Source: Denitromonas ohlonensis (lineage in GTDB: Bacteria > Pseudomonadota > Gammaproteobacteria > Burkholderiales > Rhodocyclaceae). Taken from it: DNA of 64,000 nucleotides. A program made the position numbers and the translations under genes. The stretch is from assembly GCF_007625205.1 (NCBI RefSeq), contig NZ_VMNI01000007.1:372001-436000 (forward strand), in the 5' to 3' direction. Below are positions 47,070-55,848 of the stretch, one piece after another. A model generated the notes under the pieces. It made no database searches. It was given only the letters and a program-made list of their open reading frames with translations, and was not told where the DNA came from. Within the stretch, counting starts at the first letter, position 1, and every line of letters starts with the position of its first letter.

Positions 47070-47138
47070 AAAGGCTGCCAGAGAAGTTTGGCAGCCTTTG
47101 ATTTGGCCGGTGGCACCGGCCAAGACACCGAAAGGTGT
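47070..47138 (+). other. three consecutive hairpins between tRNA-Glu and tRNA-Asp
   Basis: Three stems follow without gaps to speak of: AAAGGCTGCC/GGCAGCCTTT (47070-47099), GGCCGG/CCGGCC (47105-47121) and ACACC-GAAA-GGTGT (47125-47138, a GNRA tetraloop) ending exactly at the tRNA-Asp start. The same set recurs in the second cassette. They may guide tRNA processing. Confidence 0.75.
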
Positions 47139-47215
47139 GGAGTGGTAGTTCAGTTGGTTAGAATACCGGCCTGTCACGCCGGGGGTCGCGGGTTCGAGTC
47201 CCGTCCACTCCGCCA
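47139..47215 (+). tRNA. tRNA-Asp (GTC)
   Basis: The 77-nt gene has acceptor GGAGTGG/CCACTCC, anticodon stem CCGGC/GCCGG around CTGTCAC (anticodon GTC), T-arm GGTTCGAGTCC and encoded CCA. Confidence 0.96.
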
Positions 47216-47269
47216 GATTTAATGCGGTTGTTTAGACGACAACTGCAATGAGCAACAGGTGAAAGTTGC

Positions 47270-47298
47270 TTGATTGGGAGTCGTAAGCAGGCTAGAAT
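47270..47298 (+). promoter_or_regulatory. sigma-70 promoter of second tRNA cassette
   Basis: TTGATT, 17 bases, TAGAAT, placed exactly as in the first cassette although the sequence between is different. Confidence 0.8.
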
Positions 47299-47311
47299 GG
47301 CACGCTCTTTC

Positions 47312-47387
<76 letters not shown>

Positions 47388-47397
47388 AAGAAACAAG

Positions 47398-47473
47398 GTC
47401 CCTATCGTCTAGAGGCCTAGGACACCGCCCTTTCACGGCGGCGACCGGGGTTCGAATCCCCGTAGGGACGCCA
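47398..47473 (+). tRNA. tRNA-Glu (TTC), second copy
   Basis: Identical by eye to the gene at 46986, with anticodon loop CTTTCAC and encoded CCA; the spacer after tRNA-Ala is 2 bp longer than in the first cassette. Confidence 0.96.
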
Positions 47474-47550
47474 AGTTGTACGAAGGCTGCCAGAGAAGCT
47501 TGGCAGCCTTTGATTTGGCCGGTGGCACCGGCCAAGACACCGAAAGGTGT

Positions 47551-47627
47551 GGAGTGGTAGTTCAGTTGGTTAGAATACCGGCCTGTCACGCCGGGGGTCG
47601 CGGGTTCGAGTCCCGTCCACTCCGCCA
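47551..47627 (+). tRNA. tRNA-Asp (GTC), second copy
   Basis: Identical by eye to the gene at 47139, with anticodon loop CTGTCAC and encoded CCA; preceded by the same three hairpins. Confidence 0.96.
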
Positions 47628-47636
47628 GAAATACCG

Positions 47637-47666
47637 AAAAGCGGGCGCGCAAGCGCCCGCTTTTTT
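47637..47666 (+). terminator. Rho-independent terminator of the tRNA operon
   Basis: GCGGGCGC pairs with GCGCCCGC around GCAA, flanked by AAAA and TTTTTT. It lies 9 bp after the last tRNA. Confidence 0.94.
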
Positions 47667-48349
47667 GTTTTGTCGGCACCTTTCTGCTTTGCCTGGAGGC
47701 GGTTTTCACGCGTCGCCGGCTCTGACTGACCACACGCCGATTTCGTTGGCACCTATCAGTGTTCGCCCCCGCGCTTCAGCTCGCAGGCTCAATCTCCGAT
47801 GCGACTGGCGCGAGCCGGCACTGCGCTCGACAGCGCGCAAAGTCACATTACGGATTGTGGCGCCAAGGCTGTGTTTTTTTGCAGACACACAAGCGCCGTG
47901 GTGCCGAGCTGATCCTGCACGCCCGCTCCGCTGTTTCATTTTGCGCGTGACTTTTTTCACCAAGCGGACGTCCACCTGAAATCTGTCGATTGTCGAAAGA
48001 CTTTGTCATATTTGTCGGCTGCTGCAGGGCCGATGGGCGGTGCTTCCGTCAGAATATGGCGGGCTTTCAAATCAATACGTTATCAATGGCAAAGCGCGGG
48101 CGGGGGAGATGTCATAGGCGTCGGATGAGTGTTTTCAGACGTTCGTGCGTATAGCCTTAAAGGAACCATCCGGACGTCGTCGTGATGCTATCGGCACTTG
48201 AGGCGGGCAGGCTGATGGTCTATTCGTTCAATTACGCCAAGCTGAATCGACGGATAGAGGGGGTCACAATGCTGTTGCCGAATAGTTCCGCCACAAGTAC
48301 AGTTCGCGCCTCAAGCAGGATCGTATCGTTTGCACTTGAAGGTGAGCCT
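47667..48349. other. 683-bp region without a convincing gene
   Basis: Between the tRNA terminator and the peroxiredoxin start I see only short open frames with Arg- or Ser-rich, low-complexity translations and no ribosome-binding sites. Its position downstream of tRNA genes is where islands integrate, but no integrase, att-like repeat or insertion-sequence remnant was found. The last ~170 bp is open in frame with the peroxiredoxin, but lacks similarity to that family. Confidence 0.5.
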
Positions 48350-48862
48350 ATGTTGCGCAGCGGAGATAACGCGCCCCTTTTCTCGTTGCCGGATGCCGAT
48401 ATGGAAAACTTCGACATGGCGTCCGTTCGCGGCAACCGCCATGTCGTTCTGTTTTTCTATCCCCGTGACAACACCCCCAGTTGTACGCTTCAGGCTGCTG
48501 ATTTCAGCGACCATGAAGATGTTTTCAATCGGCTCGACTGCATCGTTGTGGGCGTCAGCCCCGACGATTGCCTGACGCATGCAGAGTTTCGCGATGAGCA
48601 TGGCTTGTCGATCCGGTTGCTGGCCGACACTGAAGCGGAAGCATGCAAGTTGTTCGGGGTTTGGCGCGAGAAAGTGGTCGATGGCGTGAAACGAATGGGT
48701 GTGTTACGTTCGACTTTTATTATCGACAAGACCGGTCAGATTCGGCATGCGCTGTATGACGTCGCGCCCCGCGGCCATGTTGCTGAAGTGCTCGCTCTTG
48801 TCAGGGAACTGGAACCGGAAAAAGCTAATGCAAATCGCAAAAAACACCGTCGTAACGCTTAA
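48350..48862 (+). CDS. peroxiredoxin of the Bcp/PrxQ type
   Basis: This 170-residue thiol peroxidase reduces peroxides. The peroxidatic Cys is in FYPRDNTPSCTLQAADF; the resolving Cys that many PrxQ proteins have five residues later is Ala here, so it should work as a 1-Cys enzyme. Other fold parts are LFSLPDADMENFDMASVRG and VSPDDCLTHAEFRDEHGL. The start at 48350 follows GAAGGTGAG. Its last 35 bp overlap slyD in another frame, so the basic tail (NRKKHRRNA) is coded by the start of slyD. Confidence 0.88.
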   Translation: MLRSGDNAPLFSLPDADMENFDMASVRGNRHVVLFFYPRDNTPSCTLQAADFSDHEDVFNRLDCIVVGVSPDDCLTHAEFRDEHGLSIRLLADTEAEACKLFGVWREKVVDGVKRMGVLRSTFIIDKTGQIRHALYDVAPRGHVAEVLALVRELEPEKANANRKKHRRNA

Positions 48863-49307
48863 ATACACTGTCCATGATCCTGACGGAAACGTGGTCGATG
48901 ATGGCCAGCATCCGTTGGTCTACCTGCACGGAGGCTACGACGGGATCTTTTCGCCGATCGAAGAGGCGCTGCAGGGCAAGAACACCGGCGAAAACCTGAA
49001 GATGAAGCTTCAGCCCGACGATGCGTTTGGCGAGTACGACGAAAACATGGTGATGATGGAAGATCGCACCCTGTTTCCGGACAACATCGAAGTGGGCATG
49101 AGCTTCGAACGCGTGACCGAAGATGGCGAAGACGAGATCCTCTACCGGATCACCGATATCGCTGATGGCAAGGTCGTGGTCGATGGCAACCATCCGCTGG
49201 CCGGCGTTGCCCTGCTGTTCGATATCACGATCGCAGAAGTGCGTGCCGCAACGGCTGAAGAAATCTCCCATGGTCATGTCCATGGCGCCGGTGGTCACCA
49301 CCACTGA
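48828..49307 (+). CDS. slyD: FKBP-type peptidyl-prolyl isomerase SlyD
   Basis: This 159-residue folding helper has the FKBP domain with the inserted chaperone flap: VVTLKYTVHDPDG, PLVYLHGGYDGIFSPIEEAL, FGEYDENMVMMEDR and the return NHPLAGVALLFDI. A short His-rich tail (HGHVHGAGGHHH) could bind nickel. In E. coli SlyD takes part in nickel delivery to NiFe hydrogenases, which makes it relevant to hoxFUYHW. It is coupled to the upstream peroxiredoxin by a 35-bp overlap. Confidence 0.92.
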   Translation: MQIAKNTVVTLKYTVHDPDGNVVDDGQHPLVYLHGGYDGIFSPIEEALQGKNTGENLKMKLQPDDAFGEYDENMVMMEDRTLFPDNIEVGMSFERVTEDGEDEILYRITDIADGKVVVDGNHPLAGVALLFDITIAEVRAATAEEISHGHVHGAGGHHH

Positions 49308-49460
49308 CCGGATTCAAAAGCATCTCGAACGGGCCGCCAGATTGCGGCCCGTTTTGATTTCTGGCGCGTTCGCAGTAGATTCTCGTAGCGGGCCTTCCAT
49401 CGTCCTGCGGGCATTGCCCCGCCTCTGTGCTGAATTCAAACGGGTTTGTGTGACCACTTC

Positions 49461-51479
49461 ATGACTGTGTCCGAGCATGCTGAACTGTTGAGCGTTGAAG
49501 GCCTTTCTGTCGACATTGATGCCGGGCAGCGCGTGCGTCCCGTCGATGGCTTGAATCTGTCGATCGCGCCTGGCCAGACGGTGGCGCTGCTCGGTGAATC
49601 AGGCTGCGGAAAATCCATGACTGCACTGGCGCTGATGCGACTGCTGCCAGCGGGTGGGCGCATTGCCGGCGGCACGGTGCGCTATCACGGCAATGATGTG
49701 CTGTCCTTGCCAGAAGCGCGTATGCGGCAGGTGCGCGGGGGTGGGATGGCGATGATCTTTCAGGAGCCATCGACCAGCCTGAACCCGGTGATGACGGTGT
49801 ATCACCAGATTGAAGAGGTCCTTAGTCGTCATCGCGGCCTGAGCGGTGCGCCCGCGCGCGCCGAGGCGACGCGTTTGCTGTCGGCGGTTGGCATCCCCGA
49901 CGCTGATCGTCGACTGGATGAGTATCCATTCCAGTTCTCTGGCGGCATGAAGCAGCGCGCCATGATCGCGATGGCGCTTGCCGGGAATCCGGATTTGCTG
50001 ATCGCCGACGAGCCGACGACCGCGCTGGATGTCACCTTGCAGTCGCAGGTGCTCGATGTATTGGCCAATCTGCAGCGCTCGCGACGGATGGGCATGTTGC
50101 TGATTACGCACGACCTGGGCGTGGTGGCGCGCATGGCGCACTCGGTGGCGGTCATGTATGCGGGCGAACTGATCGAGACCGGTGCGCGTAAGGCCTTCTT
50201 CAGCGCGCCGCTTCACCCCTATTCACGAAAGCTGTTTGCCGCCTTGCCAACGCCGGCGGGGCGCTTGCGACCGCTTGAAACGCTGGCTGGGATGGTGCCG
50301 CGGCTCGATCAAACCTTTGTCGGCTGCCGATTTGCACCGCGTTGCCCATCGGCCATGGCGCATTGCGCCGAGCGCCGGCCCGCTTGGTATGAGGTTGAGG
50401 GCCGGCAGGTGCGGTGTCATTTGTATGACCCGGCACTGCCGGCACAAGCTGCGCCCCCGCCTCAGGTGCACGACGATGCGCTCGGTGCGACGACTGTGGC
50501 CGCCGAGCCATTGCTGGCGGTGTCTGACCTGAAGGTGCATTTCCCGGTACGTAAAGGGGTGCTGAAGCGCATCACCGGACAGGTCAAAGCCGTCGATGGC
50601 ATCAGCCTCACCCTCACACCAGGAAAAACGCTGGCGCTCGTGGGCGAGTCCGGTTGCGGCAAGACCACCGCTGGCAAGGCGCTGATGCAGCTTGTGCGGC
50701 CCACGGCGGGCTCCGTGAAGTTGTCAGGGGTGGAGCAGACGGGGCGACGTGGCGGTGCGCTGCAGGAGTTGCGTCGTCAGGTTCAGATGGTTTTTCAGGA
50801 CCCGTTCGCTTCGCTGAATCCGCGCATGCGCATCGGCGACATCCTGGAAGAGGGCATGGCCGCCTTAAAGACGGCGGGAAACGCGCAGGAACGATCCCGC
50901 CGCGTGGATGCCTTGCTCGCCCGGGTGGGCCTTGATTCGGCGATGCGCGACCGCTATCCGCACGCTTTCTCCGGTGGTCAGCGGCAACGCATTGCCTTGG
51001 CGCGGGCGCTGGCGGTGTCGCCCAAGGTGATTGTCTGCGACGAGCCGACCAGTGCGTTGGACGTTTCGGTGCAAGCCCAGATCCTGAATCTGATGCGGGA
51101 TGTTCAGCGCAGCGAGCAGTTGGCGTATCTGTTCATTACGCACAACATCGCCGTGGTGGATTATCTGGCGGACGAGGTCGCGGTGATGTATCTGGGACGG
51201 ATCGTGGAGCAGGGGGATCGCGAGCAAGTCTTGCGTCAGCCGCGTCATCCCTATACCCGCACCTTGCTCGACGCCGTGCTCAGCGCGACGCCATCGGAGG
51301 ATCGTGCGGCCGTGTCGCAGATCGAGATTTCATTGCCCTCACCGCTGAATCCGCCCACCGGCTGCCACTTTCATCCGCGTTGCGCCAAGGCCGATGATCG
51401 ATGCCGGTCGGACTACCCGGAGGTGACTCGGTTTGATGATGGCGGCTATGTTCGTTGCCACTACCCTGCGGTGGACTAA
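49461..51479 (+). CDS. ABC transporter with two fused ATPase domains (oligopeptide/nickel type)
   Basis: This 672-residue protein joins two ATP-binding domains of the Dpp/Opp/Nik class, as in YejF and GsiA. Domain 1 (about 10-325) has Walker A GESGCGKS, signature FSGGMKQR and DEPTTALD; domain 2 (about 355-670) has GESGCGKT, FSGGQRQR and DEPTSALD. Each ends in the oligopeptide-type cysteine motif (CRFAPRCP and CHFHPRCA). It energises uptake of a peptide-like ligand or nickel. No permease or binding-protein gene is next to it in the window. ATG 49461 has a weak ribosome-binding site. Confidence 0.92.
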   Translation: MTVSEHAELLSVEGLSVDIDAGQRVRPVDGLNLSIAPGQTVALLGESGCGKSMTALALMRLLPAGGRIAGGTVRYHGNDVLSLPEARMRQVRGGGMAMIFQEPSTSLNPVMTVYHQIEEVLSRHRGLSGAPARAEATRLLSAVGIPDADRRLDEYPFQFSGGMKQRAMIAMALAGNPDLLIADEPTTALDVTLQSQVLDVLANLQRSRRMGMLLITHDLGVVARMAHSVAVMYAGELIETGARKAFFSAPLHPYSRKLFAALPTPAGRLRPLETLAGMVPRLDQTFVGCRFAPRCPSAMAHCAERRPAWYEVEGRQVRCHLYDPALPAQAAPPPQVHDDALGATTVAAEPLLAVSDLKVHFPVRKGVLKRITGQVKAVDGISLTLTPGKTLALVGESGCGKTTAGKALMQLVRPTAGSVKLSGVEQTGRRGGALQELRRQVQMVFQDPFASLNPRMRIGDILEEGMAALKTAGNAQERSRRVDALLARVGLDSAMRDRYPHAFSGGQRQRIALARALAVSPKVIVCDEPTSALDVSVQAQILNLMRDVQRSEQLAYLFITHNIAVVDYLADEVAVMYLGRIVEQGDREQVLRQPRHPYTRTLLDAVLSATPSEDRAAVSQIEISLPSPLNPPTGCHFHPRCAKADDRCRSDYPEVTRFDDGGYVRCHYPAVD

Positions 51480-51485
51480 GCGGGG

Positions 51486-52730
51486 CTAACGTCGTTTTTT
51501 GTTGCGGCGCTTGGATTTTTTCTTTTTTGGCGCCTGAGTGCTGATTTCTTTGGCGCTGGGCAAGTCGGGGATCAGGTTGGTCAGCGGCATGACCGCTTGC
51601 ACGTCGGCGCCTGCCGGCACCAGCAACACGGTGCCCGACTTGAGATTGAACGGCGAGGTCAGCCCGTTGACCTGAAGTAGTTCGGTGAGCGTCAGTCCGA
51701 ACTTGCCGGCGACGCTTTCCACACTCTCCGAGTTGCCCAGGCGATAGGTTTGCCAGCGTGGTCCTGCGCCGGCGAGTTTCGACTGGAAGAGGTCAACCCG
51801 ATCGGCCGGCAGGATCAATTGTTGCCGCCCTTCCGGAATGACCGGGCGCCGAAAAGCCGGGTTCAGTGCAACGAGCTCTTCAAGGGGGAGCTGCGCGAAA
51901 GCGGCGGCCATGGCCAGATCGATGCCTGGCGGGCTTTCCACGGTCTCGAAGTACAAACGGTTCGGCACATGCGGCAATTCGATATTGAACAGCTCCGGCC
52001 GGGCGATGATGTTCTTCAAGGCCAGCAGCTTGGGCACATAGCGACGGGTCTCGTCGGGCAGCTTGAGGTAGGCCAGTTCTGTCGGCAAGCCGGCGGCTTC
52101 GTTCTTCTTGCGCGCACGCGCTACCGCGCCTTCGCCCCAGTTGTAGGAGGCGAGTGCGAGATGCCAGTCGCCGTGCATGTCATAGATGCGTTCGAGGTAG
52201 TCGAGGGCGGCCTCGGTGGAGGCGACGATGTCGCGCCGTTCATCGACCCATTCGTTTTGATCGAGTTTGAAGTAACGGCCGGTGGAGGGAATGAACTGCC
52301 ATAGCCCGGCGGCGCGCGAACTCGACAAGGCCATGGGGTTGAAACCGCTTTCGACCATGGGCAATAGTGCCAGCTCGGTTGGCAGGCCCCGGCGCTCAAG
52401 GGCGTCGACAATGTGGTACAGGTAGCGGTAGCTGCGCTCGAACAGGCTGCGCAGCGCATTGGGGTGGCTCAGGTAGCGAATCTGCTGCGTGGCGACTTCC
52501 TCGCTATCGAGGTCGGGCATGGCAAAGCCGCGCCGGATGCGGTCCCACAAGTCGGCGGCCTGATGCGTCAGGTCGACGGTAATGATCGGCTCATCGTCTG
52601 CGGTGAGGTCGAGCACCTGCGGTTGGGCGATAGATAGCCCTTGCCCTGCGGCGTCTGGCGAGAGCGTCTGCGCGCCGAGGGGAGGGCAGAACAGCGCCAA
52701 GGCAAGAAAGAGGCGGACAATGCCAGTCAT
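51486..52730 (-). CDS. mltD: membrane-bound lytic murein transglycosylase D-like
   Basis: This protein of about 414 residues cleaves peptidoglycan glycan strands. After a signal peptide (LFLALALFCPPLGAQ) comes a lysozyme-like SLT domain with the catalytic Glu in LLPMVESGFNPMALSSSRAAGLWQFI and SYNWGEGAV. A C-terminal LysM-type domain follows (YRLGNSESVESVAGKFGLTLTELLQVNGL). The last residues are a run of Lys and Arg. An ATG ten codons further upstream (52760) is possible, but 52730 gives a cleaner signal peptide. No lipobox is seen. It converges on the ABC gene with 6 bp between. Confidence 0.9.
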   Translation of the reverse strand: MTGIVRLFLALALFCPPLGAQTLSPDAAGQGLSIAQPQVLDLTADDEPIITVDLTHQAADLWDRIRRGFAMPDLDSEEVATQQIRYLSHPNALRSLFERSYRYLYHIVDALERRGLPTELALLPMVESGFNPMALSSSRAAGLWQFIPSTGRYFKLDQNEWVDERRDIVASTEAALDYLERIYDMHGDWHLALASYNWGEGAVARARKKNEAAGLPTELAYLKLPDETRRYVPKLLALKNIIARPELFNIELPHVPNRLYFETVESPPGIDLAMAAAFAQLPLEELVALNPAFRRPVIPEGRQQLILPADRVDLFQSKLAGAGPRWQTYRLGNSESVESVAGKFGLTLTELLQVNGLTSPFNLKSGTVLLVPAGADVQAVMPLTNLIPDLPSAKEISTQAPKKKKSKRRNKKRR

Positions 52731-52880
52731 CGGATTCCGCAGGGTTAAAAGGCCTCGCATTGTAGAGACCCGTGAATAAAGGCGTCAAACCGGGAGAAGG
52801 CCTCGTTTTTGACGCGATTTTGCGACTTTGGTGATAGTGATCGGTGCAATAATACCCCTGTCTAAAGCCCGGCCTTTCTT

Positions 52881-53846
52881 ATGAAAGTTCTTCTGATAGA
52901 AGACACTGTGACCAGCGCCACCATCGTGACTGCTCAGCTTGCCAAGCTGGGGCTGGAGTCGGTGCATGCGCGCGATGGTGAGGCGGGGCTTGAGATATTC
53001 AAGCAATCCCGACCCGATCTGATTCTGCTCGATGTCATCATGCCCGGCCTTGATGGATTCGAGGTTGCGCGGCGGATTCGCTTGCTCGAAAAAGACGGTG
53101 ACTGGACGCCGATCATTTTTCTTACGGCACGCACCAGCGACAAAGACCTGGAGCGCGGCATTGAGGCGGGTGGTGACGACTATCTGGTCAAGCCGGTATC
53201 TGAAGTCGTGTTGGCGGCCAAGGTTCGGGCGATGCAACGACTGGCGCAGATGCGGCTGTCGCTGTTGGTGCTGACGCGCCGTCTGGATGACGCCAACCGC
53301 GAGTTGAAGCGGCTGACCTCCGTCGATGGCCTGACGGGTATCGCAAACCGTCGATGCTTTGATGAGTCGATCGCGCGTGAGTGGCAGCGTTCACGGCGTA
53401 ATCGCCTGCCCCTGTCGATGCTGATGCTGGATGTCGATTTCTTCAAACAGTACAACGATCGCTACGGTCACCAGGCGGGCGACGAGTGTCTCAAAGTCGT
53501 CGCAACATGCTTTCAGTCTGAACTGAAGCGCCCCGCCGACATGGTGGCGCGTTTCGGTGGCGAAGAATTTGTGGTGATCCTGCCCGAGACCAACGTGGTG
53601 GGCGCCCGGCGAGTGGCCGAAGCGATGCGCAACGCGCTGGTCTCCTTGAAACTGCCGCACGACAGATCGTCGGTGTCCGATTACGTGACCACGAGCGTGG
53701 GTGTCACGACCGTCTATCCGTCACCCGATGACGCGGGGACGATCGCCGACATGCTCGATGCCGCCGACAAGGCGCTCTATCTGGCTAAACGCGCCGGGCG
53801 TAATCAGGTGGCCGTGGCGAATCAATCCGAAGGCGCGGCAGTCTGA
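52881..53846 (+). CDS. response regulator with GGDEF diguanylate cyclase domain
   Basis: This 321-residue protein has a receiver domain (phospho-Asp51 in LLDVIMPG, Lys in LVKPVS) and a diguanylate cyclase domain. The active-site motif is GGEEF at 226-230, and the inhibitory product-binding site RPAD sits at 217-220, five residues before it. It should make c-di-GMP upon phosphorylation, in a PleD/WspR-like way. No histidine kinase is adjacent. It is transcribed alone, converging on gloB. Confidence 0.93.
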   Translation: MKVLLIEDTVTSATIVTAQLAKLGLESVHARDGEAGLEIFKQSRPDLILLDVIMPGLDGFEVARRIRLLEKDGDWTPIIFLTARTSDKDLERGIEAGGDDYLVKPVSEVVLAAKVRAMQRLAQMRLSLLVLTRRLDDANRELKRLTSVDGLTGIANRRCFDESIAREWQRSRRNRLPLSMLMLDVDFFKQYNDRYGHQAGDECLKVVATCFQSELKRPADMVARFGGEEFVVILPETNVVGARRVAEAMRNALVSLKLPHDRSSVSDYVTTSVGVTTVYPSPDDAGTIADMLDAADKALYLAKRAGRNQVAVANQSEGAAV

Positions 53847-53849
53847 TCC

Positions 53850-54608
53850 TCAGAACGTGTTTTTCCACTCGCGCAGCGCGGTGAAGGTGGTCAGTGCAGT
53901 GTCGACCGGCTGATGTCTTTGATTGGCCAGCGTGGACCGGATGGATGGGCTGAGCGGTCGCAGGAAGGGGTTGATCGCTTTTTCTCGGCCAATGGTGCTG
54001 GGCAGCGTGGGCAGCCCCTTGAGTCGCCGATCGGTGCATTCAGCCAGCCACAGATCCCGCGTCAGGTTGTCCGGTTCGGCCGCCTGTGCGAAAGCAAGAT
54101 TGGCAAGCGTGTATTCATGAGTGCAGTACACCTGCGTGTCGTCCGGTAGCGCTGCCAGCTTGTTCAGCGAGTTGAGCAATTGCGCGGGCGTCCCTTCGAA
54201 TATCCGCCCGCAACCAGCACTGAACAGTGTGTCACCGCAAAACAGCAGGCCCGGCGCGTAATACGCGATATGGCCGCGGGTGTGCCCGGGGACGTCGAGC
54301 ACTCGCAGCGTCAGTGCAAGCTCCGGTATAGCGAATTCATTGGGCTCGTGCACCGTGTGGGTGACGCCCTCGATGGTCTCGGTGGCCGGACCATAGACCG
54401 GACACTGCGGCGCGAGTGCCGCCAGGCCGCCGATATGATCGGCGTGGTGGTGAGTAATCAACACGGCAGCCAGCGTCAGATCGTGTTGCGCGATAAAATC
54501 CTGCACTGGCGCAGCGTCGCCGGGGTCGACCACAAGCGCGTTGCGGCCGTCGTGCATCAGCCAAATATAGTTATCTTTGAACGCGGGTAAGGGAACAATC
54601 TGTCTCAT
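53850..54608 (-). CDS. gloB: hydroxyacylglutathione hydrolase (glyoxalase II)
   Basis: This 252-residue metal-dependent enzyme hydrolyses S-lactoylglutathione, the last step of methylglyoxal detoxification. The binuclear metal motif THHHADHIGG is near residue 53, with further ligands in PGHTRGHI, FCGDTLFSAGCGR and CTHEYTLANL. The start [16 protein letters not shown] is preceded by a good AGGAGG. Its ATG overlaps the ATG of the divergent methyltransferase in the same CATG. Confidence 0.95.
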   Translation of the reverse strand: MRQIVPLPAFKDNYIWLMHDGRNALVVDPGDAAPVQDFIAQHDLTLAAVLITHHHADHIGGLAALAPQCPVYGPATETIEGVTHTVHEPNEFAIPELALTLRVLDVPGHTRGHIAYYAPGLLFCGDTLFSAGCGRIFEGTPAQLLNSLNKLAALPDDTQVYCTHEYTLANLAFAQAAEPDNLTRDLWLAECTDRRLKGLPTLPSTIGREKAINPFLRPLSPSIRSTLANQRHQPVDTALTTFTALREWKNTF

Positions 54609-55395
54609 GACGCCTCCTGATACCTCCTCGCCAAACCTACGCCAGCCAGCGGATCTGGCCGATTGGTTACAGACGCCCATGGGGCGGTATGTGACGGCGT
54701 GGGAGGAAAAGCAATTTGATGCCATGGTAGCGGATCTGTTCGGCTACCACGCGGTGCAGATCGGACTGACGCAGGTCGACTTCCTGCGGAATAACCGTAT
54801 CCCGTCCCGTACGTTGTGCGATTTCACGACGGACGGTCGGCGGGTGGATGTGTTGGCCAGTGCAGAGGCGCTGCCTTTTGAGTCTGGCAGTGTCGATCTG
54901 GTGCTCTTGCCTCACGCGCTGGAATTTGCGGAACACCCGCACCAGGTGCTGCGGGAAGTGGAGCGCATTCTGGTGCCTGAGGGGCAACTGATCGTGGCCG
55001 GCTTCAATCCCTACAGCCTGTGGGGCGCACGTCGGCTGGCACAACGGCGTGCCGGTGCGTTTCCGTGGCAAGGGCAATATCTGTCAGTGCGGCGACTCAA
55101 GGATTGGCTGCAATTGCTGAGCTTCGATACCCGCGGGGGGGGCTTTGGTTGTTACGCCCCGCCCATGCGTCAGCAGCGCTGGCTCGACCGATTCAACTTT
55201 ATGGACGCGGCGGGTGAGCGCTGGTGGCCGGTGTGCGGTGGTGTTTACCTGCTGCAGGCGGTCAAGCGGGTGCACAGCATGCGGCTGATTCAGCCCAAAT
55301 GGCGCACGCGCAGCGCCCGTCGTAAATCGCTCGCCCCGGTCGCTTCGCCCGGGCAGCGGGTGGCAAGAATTCACAGGAAACAGAATGACGATTGA
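54607..55395 (+). CDS. SAM-dependent methyltransferase (YafS-like)
   Basis: This 262-residue protein is a class I methyltransferase (Methyltransf_11 type), with [35 protein letters not shown] and [16 protein letters not shown]. Motif I is poor, as is normal in this branch. It sits between gloB and rnhA-dnaQ, the place of E. coli yafS. The start at 54607 has no clear ribosome-binding site and overlaps gloB's start codon; a Met further in (54679) would lose the conserved N-terminus. Function unknown. Confidence 0.85.
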   Translation: MTPPDTSSPNLRQPADLADWLQTPMGRYVTAWEEKQFDAMVADLFGYHAVQIGLTQVDFLRNNRIPSRTLCDFTTDGRRVDVLASAEALPFESGSVDLVLLPHALEFAEHPHQVLREVERILVPEGQLIVAGFNPYSLWGARRLAQRRAGAFPWQGQYLSVRRLKDWLQLLSFDTRGGGFGCYAPPMRQQRWLDRFNFMDAAGERWWPVCGGVYLLQAVKRVHSMRLIQPKWRTRSARRKSLAPVASPGQRVARIHRKQNDD

Positions 55396-55837
55396 AGTCG
55401 ATATTTTTACCGACGGCGCCTGCAGCGGTAACCCCGGCCCCGGCGGCTGGGGCGCGATCCTGCGCTGGGGTACGCAAGAGAAGACCTTGTTTGGCGGCGA
55501 AGCGAATACCACCAATAACCGTATGGAACTGCTGGCTGTCATTCGTGCGCTTGAGGAGCTTAAACGGCCGGTGAAGGCGCGGGTGCACACCGATAGTCAG
55601 TATGTTCAAAAGGGCATTTCAGAGTGGATCCACGGCTGGAAGGCTCGCGGCTGGAAGACGGCGAGCAAGGCGCCGGTGAAGAATGAAGACCTGTGGCGCG
55701 CGCTCGATGCGGTGCAAAGTGCGCATCAGCTGGAGTGGGTGTGGGTCAAGGGGCATGCCGGGCATGTCGAGAATGAGCGGGCGGATGCCTTGGCGCGTCA
55801 GGGCGTGGAGTCGATTCGCGCCCGCCGGGCGTCTTGA
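55385..55837 (+). CDS. rnhA: ribonuclease HI
   Basis: This 150-residue nuclease degrades the RNA strand of RNA-DNA hybrids. The acidic active site is visible in [17 protein letters not shown] (Asp), [20 protein letters not shown] (Glu), [11 protein letters not shown] (Asp), and [16 protein letters not shown] (His/Asp). It overlaps the methyltransferase gene by 11 bp and is next to dnaQ, as in many proteobacteria. Confidence 0.96.
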   Translation: MTIEVDIFTDGACSGNPGPGGWGAILRWGTQEKTLFGGEANTTNNRMELLAVIRALEELKRPVKARVHTDSQYVQKGISEWIHGWKARGWKTASKAPVKNEDLWRALDAVQSAHQLEWVWVKGHAGHVENERADALARQGVESIRARRAS

Positions 55838-55848
55838 GGAAGGCGGAT

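Noticed and set aside
47476-47979. Open frames running through the tRNA-Asp gene and the region after it
   Set aside because: They translate tRNA and terminator sequence and have no coding character.
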